Assembly: GCA_050261515.1 (NCBI GenBank) | Contig: JBLNDJ010000015.1 | Coordinates: 62,001-126,000 of the forward strand | Direction of reading: 5' to 3' | DNA: 64,000 bases | From: JBLNDJ01 sp050261515 | GTDB lineage: Bacteria > Acidobacteriota > Terriglobia > Bryobacterales > Bryobacteraceae | Translations under genes and position numbers: made by a program | The notes under the pieces: model-generated | What the model was told of the DNA's origin: nothing | The model's database searches: none | The model's input: the letters and a program-made list of their open reading frames with translations, nothing else | Shown: piece by piece, positions 53,131 to 61,769 of the stretch | How positions within the stretch are numbered: the first letter of the stretch is position 1 | How the letters are laid out: the number at the start of each line of letters is the position of its first letter

Positions 53131-54492
53131 CTAGCCCTCGAGGTTGTAGGCCTCTTCTCCGTGCATGCTGAGGTCCAGGCCCTGCGTTTCGTGATCGGGA
53201 TCCACTCGCACGCCGAGAATCGTGTCGCAGATTTTCAGGATGACGAGGGTGCCCACGATGGCGAGCCCCCACGAAATCGCGACGCCGGTGAGCTGATTGA
53301 CGATCTGCTGCGCGTGGCCATCGACCAGGCCGAGCGGCAACGGACGGCCCGCGGCGTCCTTCAGCCCGTCGTTGACGGCGTTGGTCGCAAACACGCCGGT
53401 CAGGATGGCGCCGAGCGTCCCGCCCGCGCCGTGCACGCCGAAGGCGTCGAGCGAATCGTCGTAGCCGAAGACGGCCTTCACCTTCGTGACCATGAAGTAG
53501 CAGGCCACGCCCGCGGCGAAGCCGATCAGCAGCGCAGGAAACGGCTTGACGAAGCCCGAAGCCGGCGTGATCGCCACCATGCCCGCCACGCAGCCCGAGA
53601 TGGCGCCGAGCACGCTCGGCTTGCCGGTCTTGATCCACTCGGCTGCGATCCAGCCGAGCGCCGCGGCGGCGGCCGCGAAGTGAGTCGCCACGAAAGCGCT
53701 CGTCGCCAGCGCCGAAGCCGAAAGCGCCGAGCCCGCGTTGAACCCGAACCAGCCCACCCACAGCAGGCACGCGCCGATAAAACTCAGCACCAGGTTATGC
53801 GGCTTCATCGGCTCGCCCGGGTAGCCCTTGCGCCTGCCGAGATACAGAGCGCAAACCAGGGCCGAAACCCCGGAGGTAATGTGCACGACGGTGCCGCCCG
53901 CGAAGTCGAAGCAGGGAACTTTTCCGCCGAGGAACGCATTCAGCAGCCCGCCCTTTCCCCACACCATGTGCGCCATCGGGAAGTAGATGAGAAGGCACCA
54001 AAGCACCATGAACACGAGCATCGCGCTGAACTTCATGCGCTCGGCGAACGCGCCGCTGATGAGCGCCGGAGTGATGATGGCGAACATGAGCTGATAGACC
54101 ATGAAGGTCTGCTGCGGAATCGTTCCGGCGTAATCCGCGTTAGGCGCAGCGCCCACGCCGTTGAGAAATGCGTACTGAAAACTGCCGATGTAGGAAGACC
54201 CTTCGCCGAAAGCCAGGCTGTATCCGACCACCGCCCACAGGACGGTCACGACGGCCATGAGGACGAAACTCTGCATCATTGTGCCGAGCACATTCTTCTT
54301 GCGGACCAGCCCGCCGTAAAACAGCGCGAGTCCCGGGCCCGTCATCATGAGCACGAGGGCGGCGCTGACCAGCATCCAGGCGTTGTCTCCGGCCATCTGT
54401 GCGGACTTGATGGCCCCAGCTGTTTGCGGATCCTGGGCCATTGCGGCCGCCGCCGTCAGCAGAAATAGGGACGCGACACGGTTTCGATACAA
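53131..54492 (-). CDS. amt: Ammonium transporter
   Basis: The 453-residue inner-membrane protein starts with a signal-like segment, then AWMLVSAALVLMMTGPGLALFYGGLVRKKN and eleven expected membrane helices, with DFAGGTVVHITSGVSALVCAL carrying the pore His and DSLDAFGVHGAGGTLGAILTG the second pore His. It passes ammonium across the inner membrane, controlled by PII. The start is TTG at 54492 with GAGAGG about 9 bases upstream; an in-frame stop lies just before it, so no earlier start is possible. Confidence 0.95.
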   Translation of the reverse strand: MYRNRVASLFLLTAAAAMAQDPQTAGAIKSAQMAGDNAWMLVSAALVLMMTGPGLALFYGGLVRKKNVLGTMMQSFVLMAVVTVLWAVVGYSLAFGEGSSYIGSFQYAFLNGVGAAPNADYAGTIPQQTFMVYQLMFAIITPALISGAFAERMKFSAMLVFMVLWCLLIYFPMAHMVWGKGGLLNAFLGGKVPCFDFAGGTVVHITSGVSALVCALYLGRRKGYPGEPMKPHNLVLSFIGACLLWVGWFGFNAGSALSASALATSAFVATHFAAAAAALGWIAAEWIKTGKPSVLGAISGCVAGMVAITPASGFVKPFPALLIGFAAGVACYFMVTKVKAVFGYDDSLDAFGVHGAGGTLGAILTGVFATNAVNDGLKDAAGRPLPLGLVDGHAQQIVNQLTGVAISWGLAIVGTLVILKICDTILGVRVDPDHETQGLDLSMHGEEAYNLEG

Positions 54493-54575
54493 AATGAGCG
54501 ACCTCTCTCATCGATCTTGCACCGTTGCCGCGCCGGCACAAAGCGGAACGTTTCTATCGTGGTTATAGGAAAAAG

Positions 54576-54764
54576 TTATGACCTGCCGCCGGGCCGCGGC
54601 GCGACTTGCAGAATTTCTTCGATATCGGAGAGCTTCCTCTTGATCGAGTCCATGTCTTTAGCGAGCTTTCGCATGATCAGGACGACCACCATGATCCCGC
54701 CGTAGAAGAGCAGCGCTGCGATGATATTGACGATCATCGCGAAACTGCCGAAGATGTCACCCAT
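54576..54764 (-). CDS. Small single-pass membrane protein
   Basis: This 62-residue protein has one membrane segment (residues about 10-30, NIIAALLFYGGIMVVVLIM) followed by a charged helix suited to coiled-coil pairing (RKLAKDMDSIKRKLSDIEEIL) and a short basic end. It lies 9 bases after the isomerase gene and 83 bases upstream of amt on the same strand. I know no family; it could be a small regulatory or scaffold peptide of the membrane. Confidence 0.6.
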   Translation of the reverse strand: MGDIFGSFAMIVNIIAALLFYGGIMVVVLIMRKLAKDMDSIKRKLSDIEEILQVAPRPGGRS

Positions 54765-54773
54765 GGTTGTCCA

Positions 54774-55610
54774 TTATGCTTCAAAGCACTCGCGCGCGAT
54801 GCGGGCAAGCAGGAGCGATTGCTCCCAGCGGTCGCTCTCCTCGCACATCGCGCCCGTGGCATCCGGAAAGGTGCGGGCGTAATAGATACGTGCGGCGAGC
54901 AACTCGGGCGCAAAGCATATGTAGTCCCCCGGCCGCGCCGTCGCGCGGAATCCCGCGAACGCGGCGCTCCACATCCGGCGGAAGTGCTCCGTGCAGGGCT
55001 CCCCGCCGCCGATCGCGACCTGGATCGATCCCGGGTTGCCGATGCGTCCGTGAACGAATCGCACGCGCTCGAGCACGGGCGCGATGAACCGAAGCTTGCG
55101 CTCGAAACCGCCGTAGACCATCTCGAGGCCCGTGTACCAGTGCGAGAAGTCGCCGTTGAACCGCAGTTCGGGAAACCGGCGCACGAACTGCGCGGTCCGC
55201 CACATGTCCTGGAACACAGTGGCGCGATGCGTCTCGACATAGAGCGGCACGCCGTGGCGCGCGGAAGCGTCGAGCACGGATTCGATCAGGCGCGCGGCCT
55301 CATCGTCGTCCTCGAGGCCCCAGCCGAGGTGTATGGTCGCGCACTCGAGACCCTCTCCGGCCGCGCGCTCCGCCAGCGCACGCGCCTCGCCCGGCTCGTT
55401 GATGCGCCCGCTCCCGCAGACGCCGAGTCCGAGGCCGCGGCAGCGCGCGAGGTCTGCCTCCGTCGCCGGCTCGACGAACTGCACGCCTTCGTATCCGGCT
55501 TCGCGAATCGCCTCGAACCCTTTCCCGGCCAGCCCCTCGAGCGCCATCAGGTTGAAGTAACACCGCAGGCGCGGCGGCGCGGCGCTGCCATCGTTCGTGT
55601 TGGCGATCAC
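54774..55610 (-). CDS. Sugar phosphate isomerase/epimerase-like TIM barrel
   Basis: The 278-residue protein resembles xylose-isomerase-like barrels: AIREAGYEGVQFVEPATEADL, ATIHLGWGLEDDDEAARLIE, VPLYVETHRATVFQDMWR, RFNGDFSHWYTGLEM and RFVHGRIG. The metal-ligand Glu, Asp and His positions are recognisable. The start is GTG at 55610, one base after the dioxygenase stop, so the two genes are probably one operon for breakdown of a small polar substrate. Confidence 0.8.
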   Translation of the reverse strand: MIANTNDGSAAPPRLRCYFNLMALEGLAGKGFEAIREAGYEGVQFVEPATEADLARCRGLGLGVCGSGRINEPGEARALAERAAGEGLECATIHLGWGLEDDDEAARLIESVLDASARHGVPLYVETHRATVFQDMWRTAQFVRRFPELRFNGDFSHWYTGLEMVYGGFERKLRFIAPVLERVRFVHGRIGNPGSIQVAIGGGEPCTEHFRRMWSAAFAGFRATARPGDYICFAPELLAARIYYARTFPDATGAMCEESDRWEQSLLLARIARECFEA

Positions 55611-55611
55611 G

Positions 55612-56451
55612 TCAGTCTTTCTTCGCCAGGCTCGTGGCGCTGCTGTCTTTCTCGGCAGCGAGCCACGCGACGTCGTCCTCGCCGAAGCGCTTCAGCCCGG
55701 CCTCGCGGATGGCCGCATCCGGCACCTTCACGAGCGGCGTGTAGCGCGGATGGTGCGATTCCTTGTAAGGGTCGTTCCGCGCCGCGTTATAGCAGCAGAT
55801 CATCGACCAGCGCGGGTGTTCGGAGTGGTTCTGGTCCGAGCGGTGCAGCAGGTTGCAGTGGAAGAACAGCGCGTCGCCCGGGTCCATCTCGACGTAGACC
55901 AGCGGCAGGCGCTTGAGCGCTTCGTTCACGCGCTCGAGATCCGCGCCCGCCTGGTCGCCCGTGAGGACGTGCTCGATGCGGCCCAGTTCCTGCGACCGCG
56001 CGATCACCTGCATGCAGCCGTTCTCCCTGGTCGCCGGATCCACCGCGATGAACGCACTCATCAGCAGCGGAAACAGCACGCCGTTCTGATACCAGTAGCC
56101 GTAGTCCTGGTGCCAGGCCCACGCGCCGCCCACGCGCGCGTCCTTCATGACCATCTTCGAGTGATAGTGATAGACTTCGCCCTCGAGCAGCTTCTCGGCC
56201 GAGTTCACCACCGACTCGCAGCGCGCGAACATGCCGTAAATACTGTCGCCGGGATGGTTCCAGAGCGAGAGGCGCACCTGGCCGCCTTCGCCGTCCCCGC
56301 GGCTGAAGGAATGCTGGTCGAGCGCGCGGTCCTCTTTCGCTGCGCGCCTTAGCAGATCGATTTCATCGGGAGCGAAAAACCGCTTGGCCAGGGTGAAGCC
56401 CATCTCGCGGTACTCGCGCGCCTGTGCGTCAGAAAGCGGGCCGAATGGCAT
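55612..56451 (-). CDS. Phytanoyl-CoA dioxygenase-family Fe(II)/2-oxoglutarate oxygenase
   Basis: The 279-residue protein has the iron ligands in WAWHQDYGYWYQNG (His-x-Asp) and in DALFFHCNLLHRSDQNHSEHPR (distal His), plus the 2-oxoglutarate-binding Arg in HPRWSM. PhyH-family enzymes hydroxylate diverse small molecules; this one is closer to the ectoine/quorum-type bacterial members by length. It is co-oriented with the TIM-barrel gene. The start at 56451 is 61 bases from the divergent deacylase. Confidence 0.88.
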   Translation of the reverse strand: MPFGPLSDAQAREYREMGFTLAKRFFAPDEIDLLRRAAKEDRALDQHSFSRGDGEGGQVRLSLWNHPGDSIYGMFARCESVVNSAEKLLEGEVYHYHSKMVMKDARVGGAWAWHQDYGYWYQNGVLFPLLMSAFIAVDPATRENGCMQVIARSQELGRIEHVLTGDQAGADLERVNEALKRLPLVYVEMDPGDALFFHCNLLHRSDQNHSEHPRWSMICCYNAARNDPYKESHHPRYTPLVKVPDAAIREAGLKRFGEDDVAWLAAEKDSSATSLAKKD

Positions 56452-56512
56452 GCCCCTCCCCCTCCTTGGATCACTTGCATCATACCGCGCTGCCGGGATC
56501 GGGGGTGTTACA

Positions 56513-58141
56513 GTGATCCTCGTGCTCGCCCTCGCGCTCCTTGCCGCCGCGGCCCTCGCCGCTCCGGACTCCTATGACATCGTCATCGCCAACGGAACGC
56601 TGATCGACGGCTCCGGCGCCCCCGGCCGTCGCGCCGATCTCGGCATCCGCGCGGGCCGCATCGCGGCCGACGGCGATCTTCGAAGCGCGCCGCGCCGCCG
56701 CACGATCGACGCCTCGGGCCTCGCCGTCGCGCCCGGGTTCATCGACATGCACAACCACTCGGACGACAGCCTCGTTGCCGAGCCGAAGTGCGAGAGCATG
56801 ATCCGCCAAGGCGTGACCACGATGATCCTCGGCGAGGGCGGTTCGGCCGGGCCCGTCAAGCCCGGCGTGAAGCCGTGGACCACGCTCGGCGGCTACTTAG
56901 ACTACGTCGCGCAGAAAAAAGTGGCGACGAACGTGTGCTCCTACGTCGGCCAGACGCAGATCTGGACTTACGTGAAGGGCGACGCCCTGACCGCCGCGAC
57001 ACCCGCCGAGATGGAGGCGATGAAGCGCGAGGTCGATAAAGCCATGCGCGAGGGCGCGCTCGGGCTTTCGACATCGCTGCTGATGCCGCCTTCGAGCCTC
57101 GTAACCACACCGCAGCTGGTCGAGCTTGCGAAGGTCGCCTGCGGGTACGGCGGGCTCTACTCCACGCACATCCGCGACGAAGGCGCCGGCGTGTTCCGGT
57201 CCGTGGCCGAGGCGATCGAGATCGGGAAAGCCGCCGGCATCCGCGTCGATATCCTGCACATCAAGATCGCCGACCGGCAGCTCTGGGGACGCATGGACGA
57301 GGTCGTGGCCATGATCGCGAAGGCGCGCGCCGAAGGCTATGACATACGCGCCAACGTATACCCGTACACCGCGGGCCAGAACGACCTGCGCGCCATCATT
57401 CCTCCCTGGGCGCACGACGGCGGCAACGCAAAGATGCTCGAGCGGCTGCGCGACCCGGCCATGCGGGCCCGCATGCGCCGCGACATCCTGAACGGCATTC
57501 CAGGCTGGTACAACCACTACCTCGCGATCGGGAACTGGGACGGCATGCAGCTGGTCTCGCTCGGCGGCAGGCGCATGAGCGACGTGATCCGCGAGCGCGG
57601 CGGCGATCCCGTGAACGTGCTGTTCGATCTGCTCCTCGAGCAGAGCGGCAGCGTCCCTACCGTCTATTTCCATCACACGGAACAGGACATGCAGCTTGCG
57701 CTCCGGCAGCCGTTCACGTCCGTGGGCTCCGACGGACTGGCAATGAGCCCCGAAGGCCCGCTCGGCGCTACGCGTCCGCACCCGCGATCGTACGGAACGT
57801 TTCCGCGCGTGCTCGGCCGCTACGTCCGCGAGTTGAATGTCCTCACCCTGCCCGAGGCCGTCCGGAAAATGACTTCGATGAATGCGGAGAAAGCGGGCAT
57901 CGCGGAACGCGGATTGCTGAAGCCGGGATACTGGGCCGATGTGACCGTGTTCGACCCGGCCACGGTAGCCGACAAGGCGACGTACGTCAATCCCCACCAG
58001 TACGCCGCGGGCATTCCCTATGTGATCGTGAACGGCGCGATCGTGCTCGACAACGGACGCCGCACGGGCGCGCTTCCCGGGAAGGTGCTGCGCGGCCCCG
58101 CATACCAGCCGTCACGCCCGGCCCATAGGCCGGCGAAGTGA
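56513..58141 (+). CDS. N-acyl-D-amino-acid deacylase (amidohydrolase), exported
   Basis: The 542-residue product begins at GTG 56513 with a hydrophobic signal segment (VILVLALALLAAAALAA), then the amidohydrolase domain: DIVIANGTLIDGSGAPG, the metal motif GFIDMHNHSDDSL, YSTHIRDEGAG, DILHIKIADRQLWG and SVGSDGLAMSPEGP. This is the D-aminoacylase pattern, removing the acyl group from N-acyl-D-amino acids such as those from peptidoglycan or antibiotics. Its 3' end overlaps a degraded gene at 58112. Confidence 0.9.
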   Translation: MILVLALALLAAAALAAPDSYDIVIANGTLIDGSGAPGRRADLGIRAGRIAADGDLRSAPRRRTIDASGLAVAPGFIDMHNHSDDSLVAEPKCESMIRQGVTTMILGEGGSAGPVKPGVKPWTTLGGYLDYVAQKKVATNVCSYVGQTQIWTYVKGDALTAATPAEMEAMKREVDKAMREGALGLSTSLLMPPSSLVTTPQLVELAKVACGYGGLYSTHIRDEGAGVFRSVAEAIEIGKAAGIRVDILHIKIADRQLWGRMDEVVAMIAKARAEGYDIRANVYPYTAGQNDLRAIIPPWAHDGGNAKMLERLRDPAMRARMRRDILNGIPGWYNHYLAIGNWDGMQLVSLGGRRMSDVIRERGGDPVNVLFDLLLEQSGSVPTVYFHHTEQDMQLALRQPFTSVGSDGLAMSPEGPLGATRPHPRSYGTFPRVLGRYVRELNVLTLPEAVRKMTSMNAEKAGIAERGLLKPGYWADVTVFDPATVADKATYVNPHQYAAGIPYVIVNGAIVLDNGRRTGALPGKVLRGPAYQPSRPAHRPAK

Positions 58142-58281
58142 CGCGATGTGCGCGACGTGGCGGCTTCCGTGCCACGCGTAGAGGTGTACGTTCTGGTCGA
58201 GCGTAATGGCTCCGCCTCGGTCGCGATGCCTTTGAAATCGGGCTTGCCGATGGGATAGCGAAGCTCGTCGATGGATTCCAT
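58112..58281 (-). pseudogene. Internally deleted YfiT/DinB-family gene
   Basis: The minus strand starts with MESIDELRYPIGKPDFKG, matching the beginning of YfiT-like (DinB-superfamily) metal-dependent hydrolases (YPIG motif). A second frame shows AITLDQNVHLYAWHGSRHVAHIASLRRPMG, the family's C-terminus with the His cluster. About 110-130 central residues are missing and the two ends are in different frames, so the gene cannot encode a working enzyme. The 3' end overlaps the last 30 bases of the deacylase gene. Confidence 0.75.
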
Positions 58282-58341
58282 TCGCCCTCAGGATAGCCCG
58301 GACTTGACAGAACGCCATGACGCCCACTACCACGGAGGTAG

Positions 58342-60063
58342 GTGCTGAGAAGGGCTGGCATCTGTATTCTCCTGGCGGCGCTCGCCGCGGCGTACGCGTC
58401 CGAGTGCGCGCTGCTGCCTGAGATCCGGCAGTACATCAAGAAAAGTTGGACGACCCTGCGCCGCTCGAACGCCGACCTGCTCGCATCGGCCTCCGACACC
58501 AAGGTGGGCCAGAGCGGCAAGGTCATCCTGTACACTCCCGAAACGCTGCCCCGCGATCCCGAATCCATCAAGACGCCGGGCCTGCTGTATCTGCCAAAGC
58601 CCTACGTGGTGCCGGGCGGGCGCTTCAACGAGATGTACGGATGGGACAGCTACTTCATCGCGCTCGGCCTGCTGCGCGACGGCGAGACGGCGCTCGCGAA
58701 GGACATGACCGACAACTTCGTCTACGAGGTGGAGCATTACGGCAAAGTCCTCAACGCGAATCGCACTTACTATCTCACGCGCTCGCAGCCGCCGTTTCTC
58801 ACGCGCATGATTCTCGACGTCTACCGCGCTACCGGCGACGCGCGCTGGCTCGCGAGCACGCTGCCCGCGATCGAAAAGTACTACGCCTATTGGACGAGCG
58901 AGCCGCACCTGACGCCCGAGACTGGTCTGTCGCGCTACTGGGGCGGCGCCGACACGCCCGCGCCCGAAGTCGTCCACGGCGAGCGCGACGCCGCGGGCCG
59001 GAGCCACTACGACCGCGTCCGCGAGTATTACCGCACCCACGAGGTCCGCGAGTACGACGTTACGCGCTACTACGACAAGGCTCGAGACCGCCTGACGCCG
59101 CTGTTCTATATGGGCGACCGCGCGATGCGGGAATCCGGCTTCGATCCTTCCTCCCGCTTCGGCCCCTTCAGCGTGGACATCATCCACTACAACCCCGTGG
59201 ACCTCAACACGCTGCTCGTCCGCATGGAAGCCGACACGGCCGCGATCTATACGTTACTCGACCGCCCGCGCGAGGCCCGGGTCTGGAGCGAGCGCGCCGC
59301 GCGCCGCGCCGCCGCGATCAACCGCCTGATGTGGGACGAGCGCGCGGGCCTGTACTTCGATTACAACTTCGAGCGGAAGGCGCGGTCCACGTACCGGTTC
59401 ATCACTACGTTCTATCCGCTGTGGGCCGGAATCGCGTCGCCCGGGCAGGCGGCACGCGTGGCGGCGAATCTGCCGGTGTTCGAGCGCGCCGGCGGCTTGA
59501 TGACGAGCGACCGCGTCACCGGCAATCAGTGGGACGCGCCCTTCGGCTGGGCGCCGGTCGAGCTCATCGCGATCGAAGGACTCCGGCGCTACGGCTTCAC
59601 CGATGCCGCCGACCGCATTTCGGTGAACTTCCTCTCCCTGGTGCTGCGCGATTTCGGCGAGCACGGCACAATCAAAGAAAAGTACGACGTCGTGGCCGGC
59701 CACTCGGATGTGCCCGCCGGCATTCGTTTCGGTTACTCTTCGAACGAGATCGGCTTCGGATGGACGAACGCCGTCTTCCTCGTTCTCTACGACGAACTCT
59801 CTCCGCCGGCCAAAGAACGCTTCGAGCGGCTCTGCGGCGCCCTGTCAGGGGCGAGCGGAGGTCGCGCGAGGGACCGGAAGTTGCAGCGTGAGCCCCTTGG
59901 CGTCGTTGGCGCGCCGCGTGGCCTGGCGATCGATCCTGGCGAGCGGCAACTCGCCGTCGACTCCATCCGGGCTGACGAACTTCACCGTCTGGTCCTGGAC
60001 CCATACGGCGGCCGCGGACCACGACCCGCCGTCGTTGGTGATCAGGGAGAACGCGGCCGGTGA
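58342..60063 (+). CDS. GH37 trehalase, exported, with long C-terminal overlap
   Basis: The 573-residue product has a signal-like N-terminus (ICILLAALAAAYA) and trehalase signatures PGGRFNEMYGWDSYF and NQWDAPFGWAP. The acid-catalyst Asp is expected in ESGFDPSSRF. The GGGGEY segment of E. coli TreA, which holds the general base, is not evident; the region reads GYSSNEIGFGWTNAV. The GTG start is preceded by GGAGG. The family fold ends near residue 490-500; the last roughly 70 residues are antisense to the gene at 59845 and probably not native to trehalase. Trehalose would be split to glucose in the periplasm. Confidence 0.85.
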   Translation: MLRRAGICILLAALAAAYASECALLPEIRQYIKKSWTTLRRSNADLLASASDTKVGQSGKVILYTPETLPRDPESIKTPGLLYLPKPYVVPGGRFNEMYGWDSYFIALGLLRDGETALAKDMTDNFVYEVEHYGKVLNANRTYYLTRSQPPFLTRMILDVYRATGDARWLASTLPAIEKYYAYWTSEPHLTPETGLSRYWGGADTPAPEVVHGERDAAGRSHYDRVREYYRTHEVREYDVTRYYDKARDRLTPLFYMGDRAMRESGFDPSSRFGPFSVDIIHYNPVDLNTLLVRMEADTAAIYTLLDRPREARVWSERAARRAAAINRLMWDERAGLYFDYNFERKARSTYRFITTFYPLWAGIASPGQAARVAANLPVFERAGGLMTSDRVTGNQWDAPFGWAPVELIAIEGLRRYGFTDAADRISVNFLSLVLRDFGEHGTIKEKYDVVAGHSDVPAGIRFGYSSNEIGFGWTNAVFLVLYDELSPPAKERFERLCGALSGASGGRARDRKLQREPLGVVGAPRGLAIDPGERQLAVDSIRADELHRLVLDPYGGRGPRPAVVGDQGERGR

Positions 60064-60462
60064 AGACGGCCCGGCAGGTCCCTCCTGTTTATACTCGCGA
60101 GTTTCCGGCCGCGCCGTTTCGGGCGGCGGCGGAGGCGCTTGCTGCTGCGGCGCCAGCACAATCACCGTCGGGCTCGACGGATATCCGCTGTAATACCCTC
60201 CGTCCCAGTAGCCGGGAAATCCACCCACGAGGCCGCCAAAGCCGCCGAAACCGCCGAAGCCGCCGTGCCGGAAGTTGCCGCCGAACGATCCGGTTCCCGG
60301 AGTGGTCAACCCGATCGGCGGAATCGGCGCGAGTGGCGGCAGTCCGAAATTCCCGAAGTTCCCCGAAAGCCCCGCCGGACGCGGGAAGCTCGCGTGAACC
60401 GAAACGTGCTGTGCGAAGCACGCAATGGGAAGCAGGCCCCAGAGGACTAGCGACCCTTTCAT
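59845..60462 (-). CDS. Secreted glycine-rich protein
   Basis: The 205-residue protein has a signal peptide (MKGSLVLWGLLPIACFA), a Gly/Phe/Pro-rich region (residues about 25-105, many GGF repeats), a Pro/Gln spacer and a C-terminal 60-residue domain with AVWVQDQTVKFVSPDGVDGELPLARID and RRANDAKGLTLQLP. The tail looks conserved and folded. Start ATG 60462. Function unknown; surface or matrix protein is likely. The 3' 219 bases overlap the trehalase tail in antisense. Confidence 0.75.
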   Translation of the reverse strand: MKGSLVLWGLLPIACFAQHVSVHASFPRPAGLSGNFGNFGLPPLAPIPPIGLTTPGTGSFGGNFRHGGFGGFGGFGGLVGGFPGYWDGGYYSGYPSSPTVIVLAPQQQAPPPPPETARPETREYKQEGPAGPSSPAAFSLITNDGGSWSAAAVWVQDQTVKFVSPDGVDGELPLARIDRQATRRANDAKGLTLQLPVPRATSARP

Positions 60463-60484
60463 AACACCTCCCACGTTTCCGAGC

Positions 60485-61768
60485 CTAGCTCGCGGAGCCG
60501 GAATCCACAACCGCGAGCAAACCCCTGCGCAAAGCTTCTCCGACGATGCCGGGGTCCGCCTCCGACGCGCGCACATCCGGCGCGGCGTTGACGGCCGCGA
60601 GCGCCTCCCACGTGCGTTCGTCTACGGCAACCGTGCCGGCAAGCGGAACCTGCACGATCATCTGCGCGCCTTCGCGGAACGTGGACGCGCCCTCGGGCAG
60701 GCGCAGGCGCGCGCCGTACAGCCGGTCGCGCGGCGCGGCGAGCAGCCGGAAGGCTTCATGCAAGCGGTCGATGTGCGCGCTGTCGACGTTGCCCCAGTGA
60801 TCGGCCGCGACGTCGAACACGTCGTAGCGAGCCGCGCCGTCTTCAGCGAACTCCATCACATTGATGCTCTGCCTGGTGCCGTGCAGTTCCCGGCGGTCCG
60901 TGCGCAGTTCGAGCACTTCCATCCCTTCGTCCGCGGCGTTTCCGCCCGCCTCCGGCCACGACGTGAAGATGATCGCGCGCCCGCCGGGCGTGAGGTGCCG
61001 GGAGACGCCCGCCACCACGCGCCGCGCCAGTTCGTCTCCGCGCTCGCCGCCGTGCAGGAACACCTGGTCGCCCGCCTCCCCGCGCGCCGTCCGGTTCGGA
61101 TAATACGGCGGCTGCGAGACGATCAGGTCGAAGACGTCGCGGGCGGCCGGCTCCCACACATCGCCCCCGCGGAACTCCGCGTTCCGGATGCCGTTCACGT
61201 CCGCGTTCAGGCGCGCCAGTTCGAGGGCGCGCGGGTTGATGTCGGTGCCTGTGACGGCCCCGGCGTGCGCGGCAAGCAGCAGCGCGAGCGTGCCCGCGCC
61301 GCAGCCGAGATCGAGCACGCGGCCGGCAGGACTTCCCGGCCTCGCCGCGCGGAACAGAATCGCGGTCGTCTCTCCCGCTCCCATCACGGCATCGCGGTCG
61401 CGGCCGAGATAGTCGCTGAACAGGTATAGGTTGCGAACGGTCCGAAGGTGGAACGGCGCCTCGACTCTCCCCGCCTCCGCCTCGATCAGCAGTCCGCAAT
61501 CGAGCGCGGCGACAAGCACCGCGCACCCGAGGCACTCCGCCGCGGCGTCGCGAGCGAGCGTTTCCGCGCAGAAAAACAGCCGGAGCCCCAGGGCCGCCCG
61601 GTCATCCGAGAACTCCGCCTCGCGCGATGCCGTGAGCGGATTGCGCAGGTCATCGGTGCCCACCGTCATGCGGCGCACGTACTCGCGCGTGAGGCCGATT
61701 TCGCGGAACCGCGCGGTGAGCGGCGCGCCGGGGTTGCGGCTGAGCCGCGAGGAATCCGGTAACGCCAC
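60485..61768 (-). CDS. Class I SAM-dependent methyltransferase (MTS/HemK-like)
   Basis: The 427-residue protein has a 170-residue N-terminal domain and a C-terminal methyltransferase domain with motif I RVLDLGCGAGTLALLLA, GTDINPRALELARLN and the catalytic segment LIVSQPPYYP, resembling the NPPY motif of enzymes that methylate glutamine or nucleic-acid amino groups. The start is GTG 61768, right after the stop of the oxidoreductase gene. The upstream open frame is Arg-rich and unlikely to be protein. Confidence 0.85.
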   Translation of the reverse strand: MALPDSSRLSRNPGAPLTARFREIGLTREYVRRMTVGTDDLRNPLTASREAEFSDDRAALGLRLFFCAETLARDAAAECLGCAVLVAALDCGLLIEAEAGRVEAPFHLRTVRNLYLFSDYLGRDRDAVMGAGETTAILFRAARPGSPAGRVLDLGCGAGTLALLLAAHAGAVTGTDINPRALELARLNADVNGIRNAEFRGGDVWEPAARDVFDLIVSQPPYYPNRTARGEAGDQVFLHGGERGDELARRVVAGVSRHLTPGGRAIIFTSWPEAGGNAADEGMEVLELRTDRRELHGTRQSINVMEFAEDGAARYDVFDVAADHWGNVDSAHIDRLHEAFRLLAAPRDRLYGARLRLPEGASTFREGAQMIVQVPLAGTVAVDERTWEALAAVNAAPDVRASEADPGIVGEALRRGLLAVVDSGSAS

Positions 61769-61769
61769 G

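Noticed and set aside
54493..54575. Sigma54 promoter upstream of amt
   Set aside because: No GG-N10-GC pair with the right spacing is present, although amt-glnB units are often sigma54-dependent.
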